Shown piece after piece: positions 26,513 through 32,624 of a DNA stretch of 32,624 nucleotides. Location of the stretch: NCBI GenBank assembly GCA_007571365.1, contig RKRN01000106.1, positions 1 through 32,624 on the forward strand, read 5' to 3'. Source of the stretch: Candidatus Latescibacterota bacterium. Its GTDB lineage: Bacteria > Latescibacterota > UBA2968 > UBA8231. How positions within the stretch are numbered: position 1 is the stretch's first letter; the number at the start of each line of letters is the position of its first letter. The notes under the pieces are model-generated. The model ran no database searches. It saw only the letters and a program-made list of their open reading frames with translations, and was not told the origin of the DNA. A program made the translations under genes and the position numbers.

Positions 26513-27883
26513 CTACAACACCAACTCGTCTGGCGGCTCGTAGTCGCTGTTGCGTGGGTCCCAGCGGGTTCCGCATTTGTCGCTGATGACCACCCATTCC
26601 CCTGCGCTGAGGTTGCCTTGGTGGTGGTAGTTGAAGCGCCGCAGTCCGGCCGCTTCGGCGGCGTCGAGCAACATCTTGAGGTCGCGCGCCGACATGGGGT
26701 CGCCGTCGTGGGGAAAGCGGCCCGTGTCGAGCCACGGTACGATGCGCTCGGGGTCGTCCACCGCAGCCAGTGCCCGTCGCGTCTCCTGCGTTACCACCTG
26801 CTCGAAAAATGCTGGATTGAGGGCACTCTCGAAGTCGAGCAGGTCGTCGCCCACGCCCGGCAAGACAATGCCGAAAAGGGCCTGCACGACATCGAGGGTG
26901 TCGGCCACGCTAATCCCCGGATTCCACTCCAAAAGCGTCTGCGAGTAGCGATAGACCGTGCCGAGAAAGCCGTCGAAGCCGCGGTGAAAGAAGTAGTGCT
27001 TGGGCAGCAGGAAATCCATGAACTGGGCCAGATCGACGAAATCGTACCCGCACAAGGGGGCGAAGGCGGCCGAGCGCGGGCCGCATCCCAGTCGCACTGG
27101 GCGCTCTAGCTCGGCGGCGACACCGGCGCGGATGCGGCGAAAATAGCGCGTCAGGGAGTCGGCCCGAAACGACAGCCAAGCCATCAGGTCGGGATCGGCG
27201 CCGAGCATGCGGTACGCTCCGACTAGGCCGCCGCGAGCGTGTCCGCGGATGCGCCCTGGGTCGAGGTTGTGGAACAGGGATAGCAGCCGATCTTTGGCGG
27301 CTACCATAGCTTGATAGTCGTACCCCAACGCCTCAGCCATCGGGGCGACCGATTCCGGCAGGTCGTGAAAGAAGTAGGAGCGGTGATTCATGTGATGGGG
27401 GGCGATTTCGTATCCCCACTCCGGTCCGTCCATTACGGCACCGTCTGCCATCGGGAAGTGCTCTAGCGTATCGACCATGCGCGCCACCCGCGCTGCCAGC
27501 GTCTGGTCGTCGTGCAGGGGGTGGCCCGGCCCGCCTGGCCCAGCCCCACCATCGGCATACATACAGTAAACCTGCATCCCGCGATCTTTGGCGGCGTTCA
27601 TGGTCTTTGCTAGCAAGGCCCTTTTTTCGGGCAGCTTGTGTTGCGGTGCCGGCGGCGGCTCGACGCCGAGCCGTGCGTACACCGCTGGGTTTGGATCGTA
27701 CGCTTCCGCCACGACGGCACTGGTGGGAGCGGACTGGGCATTCTGCGACAGTTTCGCGGTGCCAAAAACGAGCGGACCGAACACGACGCCGTCGACGCCA
27801 CCGGCGGCCCAAGCGTCAAGTATGCGCTCGTGATCGTTCATTACGCTTTCGAGATCGCGCATTACATCCATCCACAGCTTCAT
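26513..27883 (-). CDS. TIM-barrel, glycoside-hydrolase-like protein of unknown function (456 aa)
   Basis: The sequence has the rhythm of an (alpha/beta)8 barrel: MKLWMDVM strand 1, GGVDGVVFGPLVFG, DRGMQVYCMYADGG (100-113), DGAVMDGPEWGYE (147-159), VRLGCGP and a late FNYHHQGNLSAGEWVVISD. DGPEWGYE and the adjacent HH resemble acidic catalytic loops of barrel glycosidases, but I cannot match a numbered GH family. No signal peptide is seen, so it should be cytoplasmic. Start 27883 is well supported by AAGGAGG 6 bases upstream; an 18-residue longer version begins inside the dioxygenase gene and is rejected. It follows the dioxygenase by 29 bases (operon). Its function is probably sugar-related, given the sulfatase and sandwich neighbours, but this is inference. 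Confidence 0.75.
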   Translation of the reverse strand: MKLWMDVMRDLESVMNDHERILDAWAAGGVDGVVFGPLVFGTAKLSQNAQSAPTSAVVAEAYDPNPAVYARLGVEPPPAPQHKLPEKRALLAKTMNAAKDRGMQVYCMYADGGAGPGGPGHPLHDDQTLAARVARMVDTLEHFPMADGAVMDGPEWGYEIAPHHMNHRSYFFHDLPESVAPMAEALGYDYQAMVAAKDRLLSLFHNLDPGRIRGHARGGLVGAYRMLGADPDLMAWLSFRADSLTRYFRRIRAGVAAELERPVRLGCGPRSAAFAPLCGYDFVDLAQFMDFLLPKHYFFHRGFDGFLGTVYRYSQTLLEWNPGISVADTLDVVQALFGIVLPGVGDDLLDFESALNPAFFEQVVTQETRRALAAVDDPERIVPWLDTGRFPHDGDPMSARDLKMLLDAAEAAGLRRFNYHHQGNLSAGEWVVISDKCGTRWDPRNSDYEPPDELVL

Positions 27884-27912
27884 GGTCAACCTCCTTGCCT
27901 TTTGGCAGCCCC

Positions 27913-28668
27913 TCAGTGAGTGGGCGTGAAGCGGCACACGCCGTCAAAGGAGACGCGCAACCGGGGGTGGCTTTCGTACGGCCACGGATTGTAGGAGCGG
28001 GGAATGTAGTGGCCAGCCCAACTATGGCGGAAAGCCCCTTCGTCTAAAATGGGGCCGCCGCGATGGATCAAGCGGCCATTGAAGAACAGGATGTCGCCTT
28101 TGTCGGCTTCAACGGCCATTTCCGGCAACCCATTGCGGGCGAAAAGGGCGTCAAAAGCCTCGTCTTGGTCCCAGCCATACCAAGGGCCTAGCTCGCCGTT
28201 TTCAGCGCGGCGGAAGTGGCACTTTTCTATCAGCTCTCCCTTGTGCGAGCCTACCTGAATGTGAATGCTGCCGTTGCGGGCACTGACTGGCTGGAGAGCG
28301 ACCCAAGCCGACATACAGCCTGGCAAGAAAAAGGCTTCTTGGTGCCGGCGTTGCTCGGAACCCTTGTAAAAGTACATGCTCTGGACCCCGTCTGGCTCGT
28401 CGCCGAGGAAGATGCACAGCGGCTGGCGCAGCCGCGGATCGAGCATCCAAGCTAGGCCAGCCGGATGGTGCAGGCTGCGGCTGATTAGGCGACTCCAATC
28501 GTCCGGCTGGCGCGGGGGATAGCCCTCGACGCTGAAGCGACCAGCGTGGAGGTCCAGCATGTAGGCGACAAAGCGGTCGCACTCGTCGGCACTAAAACCG
28601 CCGCGGACGATTGTATAGCCATCGCGCTCGTACTGCTCTTGGTGCCGGGGGGTTATTTCCAGTTCCAT
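27913..28668 (-). CDS. Phytanoyl-CoA dioxygenase (PhyH)-family Fe(II)/2-oxoglutarate enzyme with HxE motif
   Basis: This is a 251-aa cytosolic enzyme. YERDGYTIVRGGFSADECDRF (13-33) is the standard PhyH opening. SEQRRHQEAFFLPGCMSAWVA-like residues at 104-123 occupy the iron-binding strand, and IHRGGP (201-206) gives the distal His202. R214 in RHSWAG is the expected 2-oxoglutarate anchor. The proximal motif is H109-Q-E111, where most members have HxD; HxE can still bind iron in some relatives, but this could also alter activity. NGSIHIQVGSHKGEL is the usual loop before the distal His. GAGG lies 5-6 bases before ATG 28668. It leads a two-gene operon with the TIM-barrel protein. It probably hydroxylates or cleaves a small substrate of the local pathway; the substrate is unknown. 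Confidence 0.88.
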   Translation of the reverse strand: MELEITPRHQEQYERDGYTIVRGGFSADECDRFVAYMLDLHAGRFSVEGYPPRQPDDWSRLISRSLHHPAGLAWMLDPRLRQPLCIFLGDEPDGVQSMYFYKGSEQRRHQEAFFLPGCMSAWVALQPVSARNGSIHIQVGSHKGELIEKCHFRRAENGELGPWYGWDQDEAFDALFARNGLPEMAVEADKGDILFFNGRLIHRGGPILDEGAFRHSWAGHYIPRSYNPWPYESHPRLRVSFDGVCRFTPTH

Positions 28669-28698
28669 TAGGCCCTCTCTGTAATTGTGGGCTTGGTA

Positions 28699-28728
28699 AC
28701 TGACTGAATTAACGTTAATTTAGTCGGT
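28699..28728. promoter_or_regulatory. 30-bp near-perfect palindrome (candidate operator)
   Basis: The centre AATTAACGTTAATT (28707-28720) is a perfect 14-bp palindrome. Extending to GACT...AGTC (28702-28725) adds one mismatched pair, and AC...GT (28699-28728) adds one more. It lies between the divergent PhyH gene and the ATPase gene, ending 3 bases before the ATPase ATG, where a ribosome site should be. A dimeric repressor site or a translation-blocking hairpin is plausible. Confidence 0.6.
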
Positions 28729-28731
28729 ACT

Positions 28732-29874
28732 ATGTCCAACATTTATATACCCCAAGCCCAACTTACTCGGCTCAAGCACCTAGCTGCGCCCGGTAAAGTC
28801 GCCGTGGTGTACGGTCCTAGGCGGGTGGGTAAGACCACCTTGATCCAGCGTTACATCCAACAGTACGACCGCGACGCCCTCTTGGTGACTGGAGAAGATA
28901 TAGCGGTGCGCGACTATTTGGAAAGTCAATCGCTAGTCAAATTGCGCGCCTTTATCGGCCAACGGCGCACCTTGATTATCGACGAAGCCCAGTACGTGCG
29001 GCAAATCGGCCTGAATCTGAAGCTGTTGGCCGACCACGTCGACGGGCTGTGCATTATCGCCACCGGGTCTTTCTCTTTTGATCTAGCGCAGCAGACGGGC
29101 GAGCCGTTGACGGGCCGCAAATACACGCTGCTGCTGTTGCCCTTGGCCCAACTCGAACTGCAGGAAGTGGAAACAGCGCACCAGACTAGAGCCCAACTCG
29201 AACTGCGGTTGATCTACGGGTCGTACCCGGAGGTCGTCCTCATGGAATCGAACGAAGACCGCCAGCTTTATATAAAGGAGCTAATCGCTTCCTATCTGTT
29301 CAAAGATATTCTACAGTTGGAAGGCATTCGACACGCTGACAAACTGCTCCGCTTGCTCCAATTGCTTGCTTTGCAGATTGGCCGCGAGGTTTCGGTGGCG
29401 GAATTGGGAACCCAACTAGGCATGAACAAGAACACGGTGGAGCGCTATCTCGACCTGCTCGAAAAAGCCTATGTCCTCTATAGCCGCCGCGGCTTCAGCC
29501 GCAATCTCCGCAAGGAAATTACCAAGAGCCGCCGCTATTATTTTTACGACAATGGCATTAGGAATGGATTGATCAACAACTTCAATGTCTTGTCTCTGCG
29601 CGACGATGTGGGGGCTTTGTGGGAGAACTACGTCTTGGTCGAACGACTGAAGTACAACCTATATATGGGGTGCTTGGCCGAGAGCCATTTCTGGCGCACC
29701 TACGATCAGCAGGCGATCGACTTGATCGAGGAGTGGGGCGGGAAGCTGTGCGCCGCTGAAATGAAGTGGTTGCCGCAGGCTACTGCCCGAGAACCACGCG
29801 GCTGGCGGCAAGCGTACCGCGACAGTTCATTCGAGGTCGTCCATCAAGGGAATTACCTCGATTTTATTACATAG
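28732..29874 (+). CDS. AAA_14 / DUF4143 family ATP-binding protein (380 aa)
   Basis: The N-terminal AAA domain has Walker A GPRRVGKTT (28-36), Walker B LIIDEAQ (81-87), and TGSFSF (111-116) at the sensor position. A middle winged-helix-like segment (about 215-262, ELGTQLGMNKNTVERYLDLLE) is followed by the DUF4143 C-terminal domain. That domain keeps a PD-(D/E)XK-like pattern: WENYV (E298), D330 in AIDLIEE, and E343-M-K345. The length is typical of the family. These proteins are widespread, often mobile or accessory, and have no settled biochemical role. No ribosome site is visible because the palindrome at 28699-28728 occupies the leader, so translation may be leaderless or regulated by structure. 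It stands alone, divergent from the PhyH operon. Confidence 0.9.
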   Translation: MSNIYIPQAQLTRLKHLAAPGKVAVVYGPRRVGKTTLIQRYIQQYDRDALLVTGEDIAVRDYLESQSLVKLRAFIGQRRTLIIDEAQYVRQIGLNLKLLADHVDGLCIIATGSFSFDLAQQTGEPLTGRKYTLLLLPLAQLELQEVETAHQTRAQLELRLIYGSYPEVVLMESNEDRQLYIKELIASYLFKDILQLEGIRHADKLLRLLQLLALQIGREVSVAELGTQLGMNKNTVERYLDLLEKAYVLYSRRGFSRNLRKEITKSRRYYFYDNGIRNGLINNFNVLSLRDDVGALWENYVLVERLKYNLYMGCLAESHFWRTYDQQAIDLIEEWGGKLCAAEMKWLPQATAREPRGWRQAYRDSSFEVVHQGNYLDFIT

Positions 29875-30061
29875 GAAATAGGACGATCAACTAAGAGTAT
29901 TGCGGCGAGGGAAGTTTTTTCACAACTCGCACTGGAAGAAGGGGTGTTTGTTTTTACGTATAATCAATTAATCACTGACGTTACGCCGTCGCTGTTTATC
30001 GTCGGCCCCTTGCTGGCCCGGTACAGGGAGGGAAAGCGCAGCCCGTACTGGCGAGGCGTCC

Positions 30062-30079
30062 TTCCCGCGTACGCGGGAA
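30062..30079. repeat. Perfect 18-bp palindrome, dispersed-repeat type
   Basis: TTCCCGCGTACGCGGGAA is fully self-complementary and is followed by TCCAG. This matches the common intergenic TTCCCGCG...CGCGGGAATCCAG repeat type seen in many Gram-negative genomes. It lies inside the MITE-like element. Confidence 0.8.
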
Positions 30080-30085
30080 TCCAGT

Positions 30086-30102
30086 GCGGGCCAAAGGCCC
30101 GC
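30086..30102. repeat. GC hairpin, 7-bp stem
   Basis: GCGGGCC and GGCCCGC pair around AAA. It sits between the two TTCCCGC...GCGGGAA modules and may be part of the same composite element. Confidence 0.6.
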
Positions 30103-30123
30103 GCACCGAGGAGGGCGATGTCC

Positions 30124-30172
30124 TTCCCGCGCAAGAACGTCACCCCGTGCTCCGACACGGGGCGGGAATCCA
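30124..30172. repeat. Nested hairpin repeat, second TTCCCGC...GCGGGAATCCAG module
   Basis: The outer arms TTCCCGC (30124-30130) and GCGGGAA (30162-30168) plus TCCAG match the unit at 30062. Here the loop contains a second hairpin, CCCCGTG (30143-30149) with CACGGGG (30156-30162). It looks like one dispersed repeat type nested in another. Confidence 0.65.
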
Positions 30173-30292
30173 GCCTACCCGCACGGGCTGCCAACCGGCG
30201 GCTCTGGATGCCTAACATCAGTTAATCAATTCGTCCCTCTATTTTCGCTAGCCGCATTGGCAAGGGGGCCGGAGGGGGAGCTTCCACGAACG

Positions 30293-31861
30293 ATGCGTTT
30301 TTTCAACACGAGCGGTCCGGTGGTGGCCGAGGATCATTACTGCATCCCGCCCTTGGAGCGGATCAACCTTTCCCAAGTGCGCCGACTTATCCGCGACAAA
30401 CGTTATTTCGTCCTACATGCGCCGCGGCAGACAGGCAAAACGTCGGCCCTGTTGGCCCTGCGCGACCTGCTCAATGACGAGGGCGCTTATCGCTGCGTGT
30501 ACGTCAATGTGGAGGCCGCGCAAGCCCTGCGCGACGATGTGGAACGGGCCATCCAGATCGTCTTAGGCGAACTGGCCTCGCGGGTGCGTTTGACGTTGGG
30601 CGACGAATTTCTAACCCAGACGTGGGCGGCCTTTTTTGCCGAGTTTGGCCCGGGAGCCTTGCGCGAGGCGTTGACGCGCTGGGCTGAAGCTAGTCCTGCG
30701 CCCTTGGTGCTGCTAATCGACGAGATTGATGCCTTGATCGGCGATTCGCTCCTAGCGGTGCTGCGGCAGTTGCGGTCAGGCTACGATTTGCGGCCAACGG
30801 GCTTTCCGCACAGCGTGGTGTTATGCGGGGTGCGCGATGTGCGCGATTACCGCATTCAATCGACAGCCGAGAATGCCCTCATCGCTGGGGGGAGTGCGTT
30901 CAACATTAGGGCGCATTCGTTGCGCTTGGGCGACTTTTCGCGGTCGGAGGTTTTGGCCCTGCTAGGGCAGCACACGGCCGAGACCGGACAGGTGTTCACA
31001 GACGACGCGCTGGAGATGATCGAGACGCAGACGCAAGGGCAGCCGTGGTTGGTCAACGCGCTGGCCTACGAAACCTGCTTTGTGGGTGAGTTAGCCGAGG
31101 CGTGGCATCGTCCCATCACAGCCGAGGCCGTCCGCTCCGCTCAAGAGCAGCTCATCCGGCGGCGCGAGACGCATTTGGATCGACTGGTCGACAAGCTACA
31201 AGAGGAGCGGGTGCGGCGGGTGGTTGAGCCGTTGTTGAGCGGAGCCGAGCAAAGTGCGTTTTCAGGGCGCGATCTGGAGTACGTCCGCGACTTGGGTCTA
31301 ATCGCCTTGGACGACCCGCTGCGCATCGCCAATCCGATCTATGCGGAGGTGGTCCCGCGCGAACTGACCTATGCCGCGCAGGCTGGTTTGGTACAGGATA
31401 CGGCGTGGTATGTAGATGCAGATGGCAAGCTCCAAGTCGGTGCGCTACTAGCGGCATTTCAGCAATTTTTCCGCGAGCATTCCGAGCATTGGGTGGGGCG
31501 GTTCCAGTATCAAGAGGCCGGGCCGCAGCTTTTGTTGCAGGCGTTTTTACAGCGAATCGTTAATAGTGGCGGACGCATTGAGCGAGAGTATGGCTTGGGC
31601 CGGGGGCGAACGGACTTGTTGATTGTGTGGCCGCACGGGGAGCTTAAAGTGGTGGTCGAATGCAAAATAGTTCACAAGAGCTTGGAGCGGACGATAGCCG
31701 AGGGTGTGGAACAGACCGCGGGATACATGGATCGCTGTGGAACGAAGGCGGGGCATCTGATTATTTTTGACCGGCGTGAAAACAGGCGTTGGGACGACAA
31801 GGTGTTCCACCAGTGCCGGAAAGCGGCTAGCGGGGTCGGGATTGAGGTGTGGGGGATGTGA
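30293..31861 (+). CDS. AAA_35-like ATPase with C-terminal PD-(D/E)XK nuclease-like domain (522 aa)
   Basis: MRFFNTSGPVVAEDHYCIPP is a typical start for this ATPase group. Walker A is APRQTGKTS (43-51) and Walker B is LVLLIDEID (138-146). LCGVRDVRDYR (178-188) and QGQPWLVNALAYE (248-260) are further family hallmarks. Residues about 415-500 keep a restriction-type nuclease core: D441 in GRTDLLIVW, E456-C-K458 in VVVECKI, and a following Q474 in GVEQTAGY. The protein may be an ATP-dependent DNA-acting or defence-related factor, but the family is not characterised well. I chose ATG 30293; the in-frame upstream start at 30257 adds only 12 unlikely residues. GGAGG at 30271 is rather far (17 bases). 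It lies just after the MITE-like element, consistent with an accessory region. Confidence 0.85.
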   Translation: MRFFNTSGPVVAEDHYCIPPLERINLSQVRRLIRDKRYFVLHAPRQTGKTSALLALRDLLNDEGAYRCVYVNVEAAQALRDDVERAIQIVLGELASRVRLTLGDEFLTQTWAAFFAEFGPGALREALTRWAEASPAPLVLLIDEIDALIGDSLLAVLRQLRSGYDLRPTGFPHSVVLCGVRDVRDYRIQSTAENALIAGGSAFNIRAHSLRLGDFSRSEVLALLGQHTAETGQVFTDDALEMIETQTQGQPWLVNALAYETCFVGELAEAWHRPITAEAVRSAQEQLIRRRETHLDRLVDKLQEERVRRVVEPLLSGAEQSAFSGRDLEYVRDLGLIALDDPLRIANPIYAEVVPRELTYAAQAGLVQDTAWYVDADGKLQVGALLAAFQQFFREHSEHWVGRFQYQEAGPQLLLQAFLQRIVNSGGRIEREYGLGRGRTDLLIVWPHGELKVVVECKIVHKSLERTIAEGVEQTAGYMDRCGTKAGHLIIFDRRENRRWDDKVFHQCRKAASGVGIEVWGM

Positions 31862-32064
31862 GAAGCGCGTGGGGGCTAACTTTCTGTGAATTTGCTAGAA
31901 GCGGTGTCTCCTCATTTACGATAGAAAGAACTCGAATTTGTTTCTCGCCTTTAGTCGAACTTTTTCAGTCTCTTTCACGTGAGCAGTATGAACAGAATGC
32001 TCCCCCATCCAATATCAGTTCATCACATAGCTGGCACTTATCTTCTACGTTCTGCTTACCGATG
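31862..32064. other. Convergent intergenic gap, nothing recognised
   Basis: These 203 bases lie between the ends of two convergent genes. The base composition is more AT-rich than its left neighbour. I see no convincing terminator, repeat or small gene. Confidence 0.5.
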
Positions 32065-32624
32065 CTACTTGTCTCGTCCATTTTGCAGAATTGTCCTTAT
32101 GTCTTGACGATGGGCCGCTACAAACCGGAGGCCCTTGGTTAATTCTCCCAGTTGCAGCGAGATTTCAGGTTCGTCTGAGTTCTTCAAGGCATTATATACT
32201 TTTTTTATGACGTCTTCGTTATTTTTCACAAATTCCTTGTACCTCGCCGCACATTCTGGACACAGAGCAAGAAATTGAGCTTCGTGTTCCTTGGATAAAT
32301 CGTCTTTAGAGAAGGCCTCCACTGCTTCAAAGTAGTAATCCCCATTACGCTTCTTGAACGGCATTTCCTCTTGGCAAATTTGGCATATCATCTGATCGTC
32401 ATCGTTTGTGTATTGATTTTTGAGATAGGTACTGGGATCAATCTCTCTTCGTGTGGTTCGGACACTTCTTTGCTTCGGTTCGTATTCTTTCTCGGGAGCG
32501 TCGTGAAGTCGTTCGGCGAGCCTTACTTGGCGACGCTCTGGGTTGTTTACTGAACTCGTCGGGAATTCAGGTGAGGGCATGAACTTAGAGCTAATCTCAT
32601 CGGGGGAGATGTTCAGCGTCTTAA
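32065..32624 (-). CDS. C-terminal end of a large protein with CxxC...CxxC zinc-type module (5' end beyond window)
   Basis: The frame stays open upstream of the ATG at 32580 to the window edge (KTLNISPDEISSKF precedes it), so this is probably the tail of a longer protein; about 185 residues are visible. CQICQEEMPF and, after an acidic stretch (DYYFEAVEAFSKDDLSKEHE), LALCPECAARYKEF give two CxxC pairs, as in treble-clef/HNH-like zinc modules. From memory, this tail occurs at the end of large sacsin-N-terminal/HSP90-like ATPase proteins, but that domain would lie outside the window and cannot be checked here. Base use is more AT-rich than neighbouring genes, hinting at separate origin. HNH-type nuclease activity cannot be claimed: the usual catalytic His pattern is not clear. 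Confidence 0.7.
   Translation of the reverse strand, partial: KTLNISPDEISSKFMPSPEFPTSSVNNPERRQVRLAERLHDAPEKEYEPKQRSVRTTRREIDPSTYLKNQYTNDDDQMICQICQEEMPFKKRNGDYYFEAVEAFSKDDLSKEHEAQFLALCPECAARYKEFVKNNEDVIKKVYNALKNSDEPEISLQLGELTKGLRFVAAHRQDIRTILQNGRDK

Larger units (their letters stand above)
29961..30231. mobile_element. MITE-like element (about 253 bp) with flanking 9-bp direct repeat
   Basis: TAATCAATT occurs at 29961-29969 and again at 30223-30231, as expected of a target-site duplication. Just inside are imperfect inverted ends: ACTGACGTTA (29974-29983) against TAACATCAGT (30213-30222), 9 of 10 matching as complements. The interior is GC-rich and palindromic (three hairpin modules) with no transposase, unlike the AT-rich flanks. 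The four bases AATC between left repeat and left end are unexplained. It is probably a non-autonomous element or remnant. Confidence 0.5.

Noticed and set aside
29944..30225. Plus-strand open frame of 93 codons between the two ATPases
   Set aside because: It is made almost wholly of the palindromic TTCCCGCG/CGGGAATCCAG repeats, a frequent source of false small genes (PAYAGIQ-type peptides).
29961..30231. CRISPR array in the repeat-rich spacer
   Set aside because: The repeats are palindromic modules of differing lengths with no regular spacer spacing and no cas genes nearby.

Overview
The window looks like a chromosomal segment from an uncultured bacterium of the FCB/PVC neighbourhood, most like Latescibacterota (WS3) or Poribacteria. 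This rests on gene content only: secreted proteins ending in FlgD-type Ig domains with TPNGDGxND loops, two tandem DUF6785-type polytopic membrane proteins, a TDQQR-type sulfatase, a PhyH oxygenase, and a heme/copper-monooxygenase lipoprotein. No rRNA, tRNA or other taxonomic marker is present. Both ends cut through genes.

Region 1 (1-17339) is a surface/secretion block. Four paralogous exported proteins of about 627 aa (one cut by the left edge, three in a tandem minus-strand array at 11509-17339) and one longer relative (856 aa) share a signal peptide, a discoidin-like region with a WDGD or DGD..W motif, a conserved middle, and a C-terminal FlgD-like Ig domain. The four complete ones end in HVAY or HVVY. 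Interleaved are a CBM9-like secreted protein, a two-parvulin-domain PpiC lipoprotein, and two GT39-like membrane glycosyltransferases fused to C-terminal TPRs. My inference is that this block makes, folds and perhaps glycosylates a family of variable surface binding proteins.

Region 2 (17746-28668) is a catabolic block. A lipoprotein joining a c-type heme motif to a copper type II monooxygenase-like domain comes first. It is followed by two OPT-like/DUF6785 membrane proteins and a sulfatase without a signal peptide. Next is a carbohydrate-type beta-sandwich protein carrying a degenerate MIP18/PaaD-like (DUF59) C-terminus. On the other strand are a PhyH-type dioxygenase (with HxE in place of HxD) and a TIM-barrel protein. 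A coherent but untested reading is uptake of a small sulfated organic compound followed by cytoplasmic desulfation and further processing.

Region 3 (28699-32624) is accessory. It holds an AAA_14/DUF4143 ATPase with a 30-bp near-palindrome just before its start, a small MITE-like element with palindromic modules and a 9-bp flanking direct repeat, a second ATPase with a C-terminal PD-(D/E)XK motif, and the C-terminal end of a large protein with a CxxC...CxxC zinc-type module. No CRISPR array, tRNA or rRNA was seen.
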